A stretch of DNA of 64,000 nt from assembly GCF_040371755.1 (NCBI RefSeq), contig NZ_BAABWE010000006.1, forward strand, positions 168,831 to 232,830, written 5' to 3'. The position numbers and the translations under genes are program-made. Numbering within the stretch: the first letter of the stretch is position 1; the number at the start of each line of letters is the position of its first letter. Of the stretch, positions 35,461-44,342 are shown piece after piece. This stretch comes from Bermanella sp040371755. Lineage in GTDB: Bacteria > Pseudomonadota > Gammaproteobacteria > Pseudomonadales > Oceanobacteraceae. The notes beneath the pieces are model-generated. The model was not told the DNA's origin and did no database searches. It saw only the letters and a list, made by a program, of their open reading frames with translations.

Positions 35461-37185
35461 TTACTCTTCTATTTCTTCAGTCTTAAGTTGAAGTTCTCTA
35501 CTTGAAAGCTTCGCGATTAGGGCTGGTGGATCTATAATGATTACACTGTGAAGCTGGTGAGTGCAGCCTTGATTTTCAAAATAGGCGCTTGAATAATACA
35601 TTATTCTGCTGTAGTTAAATTCAAGAATACTGGCTAAATAGTCTAAATCATCAGGGTATTTAGACGCTTTTCCTCTCTCTTTATTTTTGAGATTATCTGT
35701 CAATTTTATTTCGAGCTGGAAACTTTCTTGTTTAGCATCATAGGTCAAAACCTTACTATATATGCTGTTTACTTCTTTCAGATTAGAAAAGTTTTCATCT
35801 GAAACGGGTATAAAAGGCGTTCTCCCTGCTATGCGATCAAGGGCCACTTTGTTGATATCCGCTCCTCGTGCAATTGGATGCCATAGTGGGTAACTAAGAT
35901 CTATGAAATCGTTATCGGATATACCTAAGTCCTTGTGTGCTAGATATAGTAAAAGTAGCAGAAGCTTGTTCTTTATAATCACTTCCTGAGTTATAAAGAG
36001 TTTTTCTTTTGGCTCAGGGTTCTGACCGTGAAATACTTTATTTCTAATATTAATAATGTGGTTAAGGTCATCTTTATTTAGATCGAAAATGGAGAATATT
36101 TTTTCTGGTATACTTTTTATAAGTTCATTTAGTCTGTCTTTAAATGTCGGTACGCTAGTGTTTTTCATGCTATTTATATATTCTTCAACAATTGGTCGAA
36201 GTGCATGATCTTGAAGAGTGGGATTATTGAAGAAGGTATTAACACTCTTTAGTAGTTCTGATTTTAGAGCTTTGAAGCTTGAGGATTGAAGCTTATTTGT
36301 ATATGTCTTTCTTTTTCTATCTGAAAGTTCATCTAGAAGTGAAATTACGTTGGAGATTTCCATATCCCAGTATCCTTCACTTCTTAATGAAGTTGCTAAC
36401 CTAGCCCAGTGCTCTTTACGAGTTTTTTGGTTTTCGTCAGAAAAGAAGCCGTTTAGCACGTTGGACCAGTGTTTCCCATTCTTTAAGCTTCCTTCTGCCA
36501 ATAGAAAATCCATTCGCGTCAGATCTAATGGTGCTTGTTGATAATAGAAGTTAGGATAAAGTCTAAAGCTTGTTTTATCTGACAAGACTTCAATAAACCG
36601 GATGGCTTCTGGTTGCCCCATAAGGATGCTCATTAGAGTGAGGAGCTCATTTGCATGAGAGTGAATATGATCAAGGCTTTGAGGTTCTTGGTATTCAACA
36701 CTTATGATGTGGAAGCTATCAATTTCAGTCACATCATGAGTTTCACCTTGCTTTGTTTTGTATCGGTACTGAGTATAAATCCGAAATGGTTCTTGAATTG
36801 ATTTGATGTTTGTATTAAAGCAGGACTTCCTTGCTTTCAGGATTAAGTCGTCTTTAGCTTGCTCAAATTTTCTTCCACCATCAAACCATTGTGAACTCAA
36901 TTCAAAGCGTACATTAAATCCTTTGAAATGGGTTGAGTCTGTTTTACCTGAAAGAATGTACCTAGGATAAACTTCAGTACCATATACATCGGCATGAAAA
37001 AAACTTAACCAAGTAGATCCGCATGACCACATACTATGTTCCAATAAATTTAAGCTCAAGCTCTCTTTTAATGTGACTCTAGCGGCGTTTGTTGGTGATA
37101 AATGTAGCTCCCCATGTATGGTTTTACCGTCTATTTTACACTTGGTCGACTCATTTACAGTTGTTGCAAAGTCAAAATTCAACAT
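35461..37185 (-). CDS. HEPN-domain protein, ApeA-like; candidate abortive-infection RNase
   Basis: 574 residues. The N-terminal about 200 residues are beta-rich (GKTIHGELHLSPTNAARVTL, YPRYILSGKTDSTHFKGFNV) and resemble the ApeA N-terminal domain. A helical region then carries R381-N-K-V-F-H386 (NIRNKVFHGQ), the Rx4-6H signature of HEPN ribonucleases, with following LLLLLLYLAH helices. The C-terminal about 140 residues are of unknown fold. ApeA is a known single-gene HEPN phage-defence protein; this resemblance is by motif and layout from memory. Middle gene of a three-gene operon (35 and 18 nt spacers). Confidence 0.68.
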   Translation of the reverse strand: MLNFDFATTVNESTKCKIDGKTIHGELHLSPTNAARVTLKESLSLNLLEHSMWSCGSTWLSFFHADVYGTEVYPRYILSGKTDSTHFKGFNVRFELSSQWFDGGRKFEQAKDDLILKARKSCFNTNIKSIQEPFRIYTQYRYKTKQGETHDVTEIDSFHIISVEYQEPQSLDHIHSHANELLTLMSILMGQPEAIRFIEVLSDKTSFRLYPNFYYQQAPLDLTRMDFLLAEGSLKNGKHWSNVLNGFFSDENQKTRKEHWARLATSLRSEGYWDMEISNVISLLDELSDRKRKTYTNKLQSSSFKALKSELLKSVNTFFNNPTLQDHALRPIVEEYINSMKNTSVPTFKDRLNELIKSIPEKIFSIFDLNKDDLNHIINIRNKVFHGQNPEPKEKLFITQEVIIKNKLLLLLLYLAHKDLGISDNDFIDLSYPLWHPIARGADINKVALDRIAGRTPFIPVSDENFSNLKEVNSIYSKVLTYDAKQESFQLEIKLTDNLKNKERGKASKYPDDLDYLASILEFNYSRIMYYSSAYFENQGCTHQLHSVIIIDPPALIAKLSSRELQLKTEEIEE

Positions 37186-37220
37186 GCTATGCCTTAATTT
37201 CTTGGTATTTAAAAAATTTG

Positions 37221-38189
37221 TTAATATTTTAGTTTATCGATTTCGTGAAGTATCTCGCGGTAGAGAGAGGCTGACCAAGGTGAAAGTATTGCAGCTGCTC
37301 CCTTATACCAGTCTAGATTTGGGGCTGATGGATTGTTCGGGCTGAAATACCTATGCTTGAGGTTGGCAAGCATCATCTCTAACTTTTGATTCCCTTTTAT
37401 CGAGGCGATGGTAATTTCACTTTCTGTGAATGTTTGACTTGGATTTATTATAAATTTATTGTCTTCGAGTAGTTTTGCGAACCATTTTGCGGGTTCGTTT
37501 TCATCTGAGTCGAAGATGTATTCAGGAATATTGCGCCAGAAGTCGCAAATAGCGTCTAAAAAATCCAGTATCTGGCTATTTGATACTTCCAACCATTCTG
37601 GGTCTAAATGCTCTTTTAGGAGCTCGTCTTGTCCAGTTCTTCCAAAATATTCAGGGAGTTTTTTTAACTCATTGAATGAGCCTCCTTCGCCATGTTTGAA
37701 AACATTGCAAACCATTCGACATAAATCCAGTTTTGGATAAAAATTTTCTGCTTTTACATTCCAGCCTAAAGATGAGATAAGTTGGATTAGCTCATCAGGT
37801 GTGGCTTTGCTTACTCTTTTTATAACGTCCTCATTAACTCCCCAGTTCCTAATTTCATTGGTCATCCATTTCTTCAGTTCTTGCTCCCATTTGTGATACA
37901 TACTGGCAACAACGGCAAGGTGCATAACCCTTTTTAGTTCCTCAAGGGAAACTCCAAAGTTCATTGTATACTCGTATGCCCGTTCTAAATATGATTCTGG
38001 GTCATCTGTCTCCGGATTAAAATTTTGAGAAGCTCTGTCTAGATACTCATTCCCGTGATTGTCAGCCTCTTGTTGGATGTCATCGAATGCTTTTGCAAGC
38101 TTGCCTAAGGCCTGGTCTACGAAAAATGTTTGTTCTTCAATTAAGAGCTCTTTGTGTGTAGACCAAAGATATAGAATTGGCTGTGACAT
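37221..38189 (-). CDS. Unknown helical protein, first gene of the HEPN operon
   Basis: 322 residues from ATG 38189, which has agggtggg upstream; a GTG four codons earlier is possible. Almost entirely helical: HKELLIEEQTFFVDQALGKL, ELKRVMHLAVVASMYHKWEQ. It contains RMVCNVFKHGEG (about residue 160-171), a pattern reminiscent of the catalytic/folding helix of HEPN-type proteins but with longer R-to-H spacing than Rx4-6H. Could be a second HEPN-like subunit or a regulator of the downstream gene. No family recognised. Confidence 0.62.
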   Translation of the reverse strand: MSQPILYLWSTHKELLIEEQTFFVDQALGKLAKAFDDIQQEADNHGNEYLDRASQNFNPETDDPESYLERAYEYTMNFGVSLEELKRVMHLAVVASMYHKWEQELKKWMTNEIRNWGVNEDVIKRVSKATPDELIQLISSLGWNVKAENFYPKLDLCRMVCNVFKHGEGGSFNELKKLPEYFGRTGQDELLKEHLDPEWLEVSNSQILDFLDAICDFWRNIPEYIFDSDENEPAKWFAKLLEDNKFIINPSQTFTESEITIASIKGNQKLEMMLANLKHRYFSPNNPSAPNLDWYKGAAAILSPWSASLYREILHEIDKLKY

Positions 38190-38567
38190 TAAATTGCCCA
38201 CCCTAATAGCTGAAATACAAAGTTCAATAAAATCACGTCCTTGTGCTCCTGTAAACCTGGCATTGAAATTATCCGACTATATTTAGTAGGTCACTCCAGA
38301 GATGGCGATAGCCATAAATCTAATTGATTGCTTTCGATTATTGTGTATTGTAAGAATTAAGTATTTTGACCTTATGCCTTTGCTCAAAATCTATAGATTT
38401 AAGTTTTTTACTATATGAGTCTTAACTTTTTTGATTTCATTTATTAATACGGGAATTTTAGATGATCTTAAGGATTGGATATTTTCAATAGAAGTTGTTC
38501 TGATGTTTGGAAAAAATTCTCTTTTTATTACTGAGAATGTTTCTTTAAAACATGGTCGATGAAACAT
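38190..38567. other. AT-rich spacer upstream of the HEPN operon
   Basis: 378 nt with no convincing reading frame. It must contain the operon's promoter; I see no clear -35/-10 pair, operator or hairpin. Confidence 0.5.
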
Positions 38568-38813
38568 CTATGAATCCAATTCCCTGATATATTCATCGCG
38601 AATACTATTTATTGTTGAGTAATATGGTAATGAGGATATTCCACGGATTTTATTTAGCATAAGAAAGAATATATTATTTTCACTTGTTTCAATTTTTTGA
38701 ATTATTAATAGGAACTTTTCTATCTCTTTTAAATTAGTGATTTCTGGAAATGATTTGAAATCAATTAGATCATCAGTGTTTTTAGATTGTTCTAAAACTT
38801 CTTCGGAGTTCAT
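38568..38813 (-). CDS. Small acidic hypothetical protein
   Basis: 81 residues, start ATG 38813 behind a gagag site. Very AT-rich. Sequence KEIEKFLLIIQKIETSENNI suggests helices; no family. Could be a small island gene or a chance frame; base composition and ribosome site favour a gene moderately. Confidence 0.45.
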   Translation of the reverse strand: MNSEEVLEQSKNTDDLIDFKSFPEITNLKEIEKFLLIIQKIETSENNIFFLMLNKIRGISSLPYYSTINSIRDEYIRELDS

Positions 38814-38898
38814 TTTAAGCTCTCTAGATAATCACCTTTACTGCATAATTCTACTGCTAGTGTATCTACAGATACCAATATAGATAACTGAATCATTT

Positions 38899-39393
38899 TC
38901 AAACAACACGAATACTCGTAAATTGAGCTGTAGTGGCCATAGAGCCATCACAGGCAGTTGCCAATAGCACATAGCCATTTGATACAGCATTTCCCCTCAG
39001 GCTTCCGGATTGTCCGGTTCTTGCTAAAGCCCATATCTTTTTCCCTTCTTTTAATACTCCGGCGGTTTCTAATTCAAACCCTGCTTGTTCGTTTAAATCC
39101 CTGTAAAATCTCAAGATTTCCCTAGGTTGCACAACCTTATATCGATTGCCAACGACCGATAATGCGGTGTTGGTATCTGATCGATACAATACCTTCTTGT
39201 CTTCAAAAGACTTAATCTCGCCTAGAACATCACTTTGTCCAGTAATAAAGCGAACAGGGGACTGTCTAATTTTCCAGTCCATCCCAGCTTGTTTTGCCCA
39301 TATCTCGATTGGTTGATTGGCGGGTAGATGATTACCCAATCCGTGCCAAGGGGTGCTACCTTTATACGCCATCGTTTCAATTTGATGTGACAT
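38899..39393 (-). pseudogene. DUF932 phage/plasmid-like protein, C-terminally truncated
   Basis: 164 residues matching the first half of the DUF932 (TIGR03299-type) family, normally over 300 residues: GSTPWHGLGNHLP, NTALSVVGNRYKVVQPREIL, FETAGVLKEG-type block, ATTAQFTSIRVV. The family continues with a CNNT-like motif after RVV; here a TGA stands at that Cys position and the downstream sequence is unrelated. So the 3' part was deleted. These proteins are common cargo of plasmids and integrative elements; their role is unknown. Confidence 0.8.
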
Positions 39394-39415
39394 TTTTAAT
39401 ACCTATTTCTTTCGT

Positions 39416-39715
39416 TTATTTATGATTTGTGTTGAGTGTGAATGTGTGCCCGCAAGATAAGCACATGCAGTTGTCTAGTACGTTTTCATCAATACTCTCA
39501 CCTAGAGCGGCTCCTAAAGACCCACCAGCAATCCCTCCTATGATGGCACCTGCCGCAGACCCAAATGGTCCTGCAATTAATCCAACAGTTGCACCAACTC
39601 TTGCGCCAAGTGCTCCGGCAGTGAAACCGGCTGTCGTACCAATGACGGCTCCTACTTTTTGAGCGGTATTTCGAGTATCGATATTGTCTGATTTACATTT
39701 GGGGCATGCTTTCAT
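39416..39715 (-). CDS. Zinc-ribbon protein with glycine-zipper helices
   Basis: 99 residues. N-terminal CPKCKSDNI and C-terminal CMCLSCGHTF form a split zinc ribbon around a Gly/Ala-rich double helix (AGALGARVGATVGLIAGPFG). Such helices can insert into membranes. It lies 22 nt upstream of the truncated DUF932 gene on the same strand. Known in mobile elements; function unknown. Confidence 0.75.
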   Translation of the reverse strand: MKACPKCKSDNIDTRNTAQKVGAVIGTTAGFTAGALGARVGATVGLIAGPFGSAAGAIIGGIAGGSLGAALGESIDENVLDNCMCLSCGHTFTLNTNHK

Positions 39716-39925
39716 GTACTACTCCGATAATTGAGGTCTTAAATTTCACCCACTTTAGAAGGTGCTCTCAAAATAATGATGTAGTTATGAAATTGGCTGG
39801 AACACGCTGGAGATAGCAGGAAAGCGTTAGTTGCTATTGTTCGAAAAAAGGGGGGGATATGTCCCTCCCTAAGAATTTATTTCTGCATTACATTGAACAC
39901 TCCACTAACAATAAGGAGTTTTAAC

Positions 39926-40150
39926 ATGGCAAAATCAAAAGGCGGTATGAACCAAAAACAGCTTGATCATCATGCAAATCAGCTGAATCCGAATAACCCA
40001 GCATTCACTGCCCGCATGAATAACCATTCAAATCAATTGAATCCGAATAACCTAATGTTTAATGGCGGAACGAGTGGTGTTACAGGAAATGCAGTATCTC
40101 CATTCGATTTCATGAGAATAAACGGTAGTAATTCAGATCAAGACAAATAA
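39926..40150 (+). CDS. Small NQLNPNN-repeat protein
   Basis: 74 residues from ATG 39926, with a clear aaggag at 39913-39918; an upstream ATG at 39893 has none. Two copies of an NHxNQLNPNNxxF motif (ANQLNPNNPAF and SNQLNPNNLMF). I recall similar short proteins from plasmids and integrative elements; function unknown. It is followed after 14 nt by the CPCC-domain gene, so they are probably an operon. Confidence 0.75.
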   Translation: MAKSKGGMNQKQLDHHANQLNPNNPAFTARMNNHSNQLNPNNLMFNGGTSGVTGNAVSPFDFMRINGSNSDQDK

Positions 40151-40164
40151 AGGGGAGGGACTCA

Positions 40165-41541
40165 ATGCTGATAATGGGAGTGATCGACAATATCCATCTT
40201 CATGGATTTGGTAGCAGTAGTATTAATAGTAGCCTTGAGTCTCTTGGCCTCAGTGAAAATCAAATATTGAAGTTTAAAAAGCCGATCGGTGAAAAAGGTT
40301 ATAAGTCACAGGCTAAAAAGAATGCACTATTTAATAAGTTTTTTGAAAAAAATTGCCTCATAGATGATAGCTTCAAGGTTAGGTTCCTGGAATTACTGAG
40401 TAAACCTTGGGAGCCAAACCAGAAAGCAGTTTACGAACTATTCCCTGAATATTTTAACCGTAATATGACGATCCATGAGTATGCCTTGTGTGCTATTGAT
40501 GTCTTAGTGGCAGATATGATTCGAGATACTGGAGAGCTAAGAAAAGTGGTTATTGCAAATAAAGATGGCTTTTTAGGGAAGCTGCTCGCTGCAACAATCA
40601 GAGATAGTACTGGAAATGACCGAGAGTTTACTCTGAAAATTAATATTGAGTTAGCCATCGCAGTCGCTTGCGCATATGAGCACGATAGAAACTACATATC
40701 TGGTCAGGCCGTTCCGATGATTCCTATTTGGCTAAAACAACTAGATCGCTCAAGCAGCCTAAGAGCTCGATACTTTGAACTACTTAGGGAAGGGCTTAAG
40801 GGGCAAGGGGTGTCCTTTCAGAAACTATTAGATCATAAAACCCATCAAGATAAAGAGAGTGCTAGAACATTGATAAGACGTTGGGCTAAGGGAGAGAATA
40901 GACCCAGTAAGGCGTTGGTATATAGGGTGTTTGAAACATTATCTAAAGTCGAAGAAAATAAATACGATCAGCTTAAGTTGCTAAATCATTACCAGTCCAC
41001 TTATAAATGCATACTTGCATTGGATTACATATTTCACTTAATACCAAAAGACCCTGAATTTGTAGCATTTGTACGTAACCGGTATATGTTAATTAGCCAT
41101 GCTTTAAAGGTTGAGGCTGTGACGAACTGGGGGGCGATACCAATGATTGACTTAGCTGCTTTCTATTCAGTTTTAACTACAGTCAGCAGCTCTCCGGCAA
41201 AATTTAAAGATAGGTATCTTTGTCCTTGTTGCTATCTTCCCTCGTTAACAGAAAGAAACCAAAATCAGATCTGTGGCGTTTGTACCTGGCAAGATGATGG
41301 GCGAGATTCTGATGACGAAGATGACATAGGCCTACATGGTTGTAATCGGAATTATTCTCTAGCGGATTCAAGAGCTAACTTTCAGAAAAATCAAAGTAAG
41401 TTTTCTAAGGATGATGAAGCGTTTATTTCTCCATCCGAAGAGAAGCTTCAATTAATTGATTCCTACAAACGAGTATTAATTACTGAGAGCGAAGATCATT
41501 GGGCTGAAATGCTGGATTTGGAACAGGCATACCACAAGTAG
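40165..41541 (+). CDS. Large protein with C-terminal CPCC zinc domain
   Basis: 458 residues; ATG 40165 has a strong gggagg site. The N-terminal about 340 residues are helical with no recognised domain; a stretch at about 215-260 (SFQKLLDHKT, ARTLIRRWAKGENRPSKALV) has a DNA-binding-like look. The C-terminal part is a CPCC cysteine-rich domain: YLCPCCYLPSL, ICGVCTWQDD and SLADSRANFQ. CPCC domains usually occur as small stand-alone proteins; the fusion to a long helical region is unusual. Last gene before the right-hand repeat. Confidence 0.75.
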   Translation: MLIMGVIDNIHLHGFGSSSINSSLESLGLSENQILKFKKPIGEKGYKSQAKKNALFNKFFEKNCLIDDSFKVRFLELLSKPWEPNQKAVYELFPEYFNRNMTIHEYALCAIDVLVADMIRDTGELRKVVIANKDGFLGKLLAATIRDSTGNDREFTLKINIELAIAVACAYEHDRNYISGQAVPMIPIWLKQLDRSSSLRARYFELLREGLKGQGVSFQKLLDHKTHQDKESARTLIRRWAKGENRPSKALVYRVFETLSKVEENKYDQLKLLNHYQSTYKCILALDYIFHLIPKDPEFVAFVRNRYMLISHALKVEAVTNWGAIPMIDLAAFYSVLTTVSSSPAKFKDRYLCPCCYLPSLTERNQNQICGVCTWQDDGRDSDDEDDIGLHGCNRNYSLADSRANFQKNQSKFSKDDEAFISPSEEKLQLIDSYKRVLITESEDHWAEMLDLEQAYHK

Positions 41542-41673
41542 AATAGGAGGGCGTATTTGGTGGTTGTTCTTTGTATAAAAAGCATACAGTTTTGATGCGG
41601 ATTTTTTAGTGTAAGTCCCTGTATAGCTAGCACCTTTATTTATTTAAAAACCCTTTTAAAACAATGACCTAAC

Positions 41674-41829
41674 ACTGCTGCATCATAGGCGTATGTTCTT
41701 GATTTTTATCGCTTTTAATTGGTTTAGGGGCAGTTTTACTGGTGGCCATAGGACTGCTCTTTTTTAATGCTAAATATTGGATATAAGCGGGCAATTGTAC
41801 GGCAATATTGGGGGATGGGTAAGGGTTGA
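41674..41829. repeat. Right 156-bp direct repeat (mutS 5'-end copy)
   Basis: A copy of mutS codons 1-25 plus 80 nt upstream, same orientation as 23206-23361, with substitutions at three positions. It cannot make MutS because the DNA to its left is island sequence. It marks the right island boundary. Confidence 0.95.
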
Positions 41830-41936
41830 ATTGATTGAATAAAAAACCAGTTGATCATTTGATTAATAGATTTAAACGTTTGTAAGCACCACTTACGCCC
41901 CGCGGCCTAAGTGGTTTTCATGAATCCTAATAGAGC

Positions 41937-42104
41937 TTAAGCTTGGCAAAGCAAGTTTAAGAAGGCTTTCGATTCATTACGGTCGGTGAATTCAAATAGG
42001 TGCGAGCCTTTTTGATCTTTCACGATAACGTTTAGTTTGTTAACGGCAATGGAAACCACTGGGGTTTGAATTGAATAATGTTGACCTTGATGTGTATAAG
42101 GCAT
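41937..42104 (-). CDS. Small conserved-looking protein, 55 residues
   Basis: ATG 42104 to TAA 41937: starts MPYTHQGQHYSIQTPVVSI, ends NLLCQA, with the middle (NKLNVIVKDQKG, HLFEFTDRNESKAF) reading as a compact beta/alpha protein. Codon use looks coding. The ribosome site is weak (agaag). A hairpin (arms accactta / taagtggt, 41888-41915) lies beyond the stop. Probably a real core gene that stood upstream of mutS before the island arrived. Confidence 0.6.
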   Translation of the reverse strand: MPYTHQGQHYSIQTPVVSIAVNKLNVIVKDQKGSHLFEFTDRNESKAFLNLLCQA

Positions 42105-42974
42105 AGTAAATAAACTCTTCTAATGTGCGCAAAAGGCGCTGTCTAAGTAAGAGCTGGATTATTGTTGTAAGGATTTTTAATAATTACGATATCCGTTCCG
42201 AGGACATTCAATATGGCTCGAAAACATGGACAATAAGTTAGCTCTGTTGTTTTTGTCGTGTTGTCTAACTGAGAGGGGAAAGGCAAAACACAAATTACCC
42301 GTGGGTAATAAGTTAAATAAACTAGATGGGAATAATTAACGCATTTGATACTACGCTTGTCTGGTTAAAATGTAAACACTTATTTGAAGTCACCTTGATA
42401 GAGAGGGTTGGCGCTGGGTTGTATGTCCCATGCTCGTATTGAATGAATAAGCTGAATTATTCAATTTACGTCACTAATGGGCCGACTATTATGTTTATAC
42501 ACTAGGCGAAACTAATCCATCTTCTCTGCTTTAACTAATTCGACTCTCTATTTTTAATTAGCTGTTCATTAAGGGCCAGTAGGGAGTGTAATAGACGTTT
42601 TCACTCGCCTATCATCAGGTGTAATTCTTAGCTTTAATTTTCTAATCATGCTTCATGTGCATGATTTTTTCTGGCGAGGGTGGCTTGTTATTTTTGGCAC
42701 TGGTGATTATGTCTAATCTATTTGTGTACTATTGAAAAATCATTCTGTATTCCATGAGAAATTTATGGACGCTAGAGAGATCTTCCATAATACTGGCTCG
42801 CAAGCAGTTCTCTTGAATAAAGAAATTGTGAATAATAATTCAGTAAAAAATATAATCAAAATTCGCTTAAACATTGTTTGGCGTATTTGATTCAAATCCC
42901 CTATATGGCTTTAATATCGTCCGATATTTAATTGATATCGAATGGCATACTTTAACTGATTAATAAGGAATATT
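42105..42974. other. Gene-free spacer
   Basis: 870 nt with no reading frame I can support and no repeat or hairpin that stands out. It should contain the promoter for the lipoprotein gene at 42975. Confidence 0.5.
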
Positions 42975-44285
42975 ATGTTTAACCTAACTAAGGTCGCAGC
43001 AGTTCTAGCTGCGTTGGTCTTACTGGCAGGCTGCGACAAAGCCGAAAAAATGGCCATAGATAAAGACTTACTCACGCTGGCTAAATCAAATGATACCTAT
43101 GTTTGTTCAGCTGATCCAAGTTGGATAGTTGACCCAAGTTATCCTACAGAAGTTAAGTACGGTAAAAATGCTCAGATTTGTCAGTTCTATCAGTTTTCTT
43201 GGCAAACCTTTATTAATTTAATGTCTACGCCTAGTGGCGCAGAGCGTAAATATCAGAGTCAAGCCAATTACCCTGTATTCCTTGGTGACGAAGTGAGTTC
43301 ATGCGCTAATCAATCAATTGCATCTCAGTTGTTTCTTCGCACACAAAAAGATGTTCACACTACTTCCGCCGATTTTGTATTACCAACCGGTGAAAATCAG
43401 GCATTAGGTGATGCGGTTTTATATGATCAAAATGGTAATATTGTATTGTATGAAGCGCGTTTTGATCGGAATATGTGTCAGGTAGCAAAAAATTCCCCAA
43501 CGTTACCGCCATTGACGACAGAGATTAAATCATCATGGCGGAAAATTACGGATTCAGATAAACCAGATTATATTTGGATTCAGTCGGACACTAATGGTAA
43601 CGGAGCAATGGATTCAGATGAAATCTACGGACTTGTGGGTTTTCATTTAGTTAAAAGCACCGAACTGCATCCTGAATTTATTTGGGCCACGTTTGAACAT
43701 CGTAAAAATGCACCGGATTGTCAAAAAGTAAGCCCTGCAGCTGCAAACAAAGACTGGAGCTTTACGAGTGAAACTTGCGCAAACTCTTTACCTAACCCAA
43801 GCGATGGTTGTGATTTTAATAAGACGTTAGACCATGAAGATACTCCTGCCCACGTGGGTACACCAACAGAAGTGTGCCAAGTGTATGCGCAAGGCACGCG
43901 CGATGGCGATAATCAGTCTGAAAAGAATAGATCCGATATCATTACTATTAACGCTGAGTTAAATATTATGTTTAATTTACTACCAAGTAGTAGCTCATTG
44001 GCCGTACTTAAAAACTATGAACTTGTGGGAGCGTTATGGGAGAACGATGTCAATCAACCGTCTTCAGATATTAGTAATTTGAGGGGATCAATCCAGCTTG
44101 CCAACACCACTATGGAAACGAATGCTCAACAAGGCTTTGGCACTGACTCGAATGGCATTCCATATACAGGTCCAACCCAAGATGCGGCTGCTAATTGTTT
44201 TTCTTGCCATGGTTATTCTGGCCCAACTAAAAATGCAGGTGTAAGCCATATGTTTAAGCATATTCATGGTGCTACCCAAGAATAA
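42975..44285 (+). CDS. Lipoprotein with C-terminal c-type haem motif
   Basis: 436 residues. Signal peptide with a good lipobox (LLAGC, Cys20). Several Cys pairs occur in the body (YVCSADPSW, QICQFYQFSWQTFINL). Near the C-terminus is CFSCH (about 407-411) with a possible distal ligand in SHMFKHIHGA, so it probably binds one covalent haem c in the periplasm. It may serve in electron transfer or as a haem-containing enzyme; the QFSWQTFINL segment is conserved-looking, but I cannot name the family. Terminator follows. Confidence 0.75.
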   Translation: MFNLTKVAAVLAALVLLAGCDKAEKMAIDKDLLTLAKSNDTYVCSADPSWIVDPSYPTEVKYGKNAQICQFYQFSWQTFINLMSTPSGAERKYQSQANYPVFLGDEVSSCANQSIASQLFLRTQKDVHTTSADFVLPTGENQALGDAVLYDQNGNIVLYEARFDRNMCQVAKNSPTLPPLTTEIKSSWRKITDSDKPDYIWIQSDTNGNGAMDSDEIYGLVGFHLVKSTELHPEFIWATFEHRKNAPDCQKVSPAAANKDWSFTSETCANSLPNPSDGCDFNKTLDHEDTPAHVGTPTEVCQVYAQGTRDGDNQSEKNRSDIITINAELNIMFNLLPSSSSLAVLKNYELVGALWENDVNQPSSDISNLRGSIQLANTTMETNAQQGFGTDSNGIPYTGPTQDAAANCFSCHGYSGPTKNAGVSHMFKHIHGATQE

Positions 44286-44316
44286 ATAATTTATGAAGCA
44301 TTAACGTTGTTAAGAT

Positions 44317-44342
44317 TAAACCCTTGTATCGTACAAGGGTTT
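44317..44342 (+). terminator. Rho-independent terminator
   Basis: Palindrome taaacccttgta / tacaagggttta directly after the lipoprotein gene, followed by a T-rich stretch. Confidence 0.8.

Larger units (their letters stand above)
23362..41673. mobile_element. Genomic island inserted upstream of mutS
   Basis: Bounded exactly by the two mutS-derived repeats. Cargo: orphan Rhs toxin/immunity modules (23435-28400), a GNAT-like gene, a decayed gene, a NACHT-nuclease/HEPN cluster (30486-38189) and small plasmid/island-type genes (38568-41541). Several parts are more AT-rich than the flanks. No integrase, transposase or relaxase was found, so it is either a relic or depends on functions elsewhere. 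The DNA at 41830 onward is presumably what lay upstream of mutS before insertion. Confidence 0.8.

Noticed and set aside
23362..41673. Integrase, transposase or conjugation genes in the island
   Set aside because: I looked through the translated products on both strands; none shows tyrosine or serine recombinase, DDE transposase, relaxase or VirB features. The element is called from its flanking repeats only.
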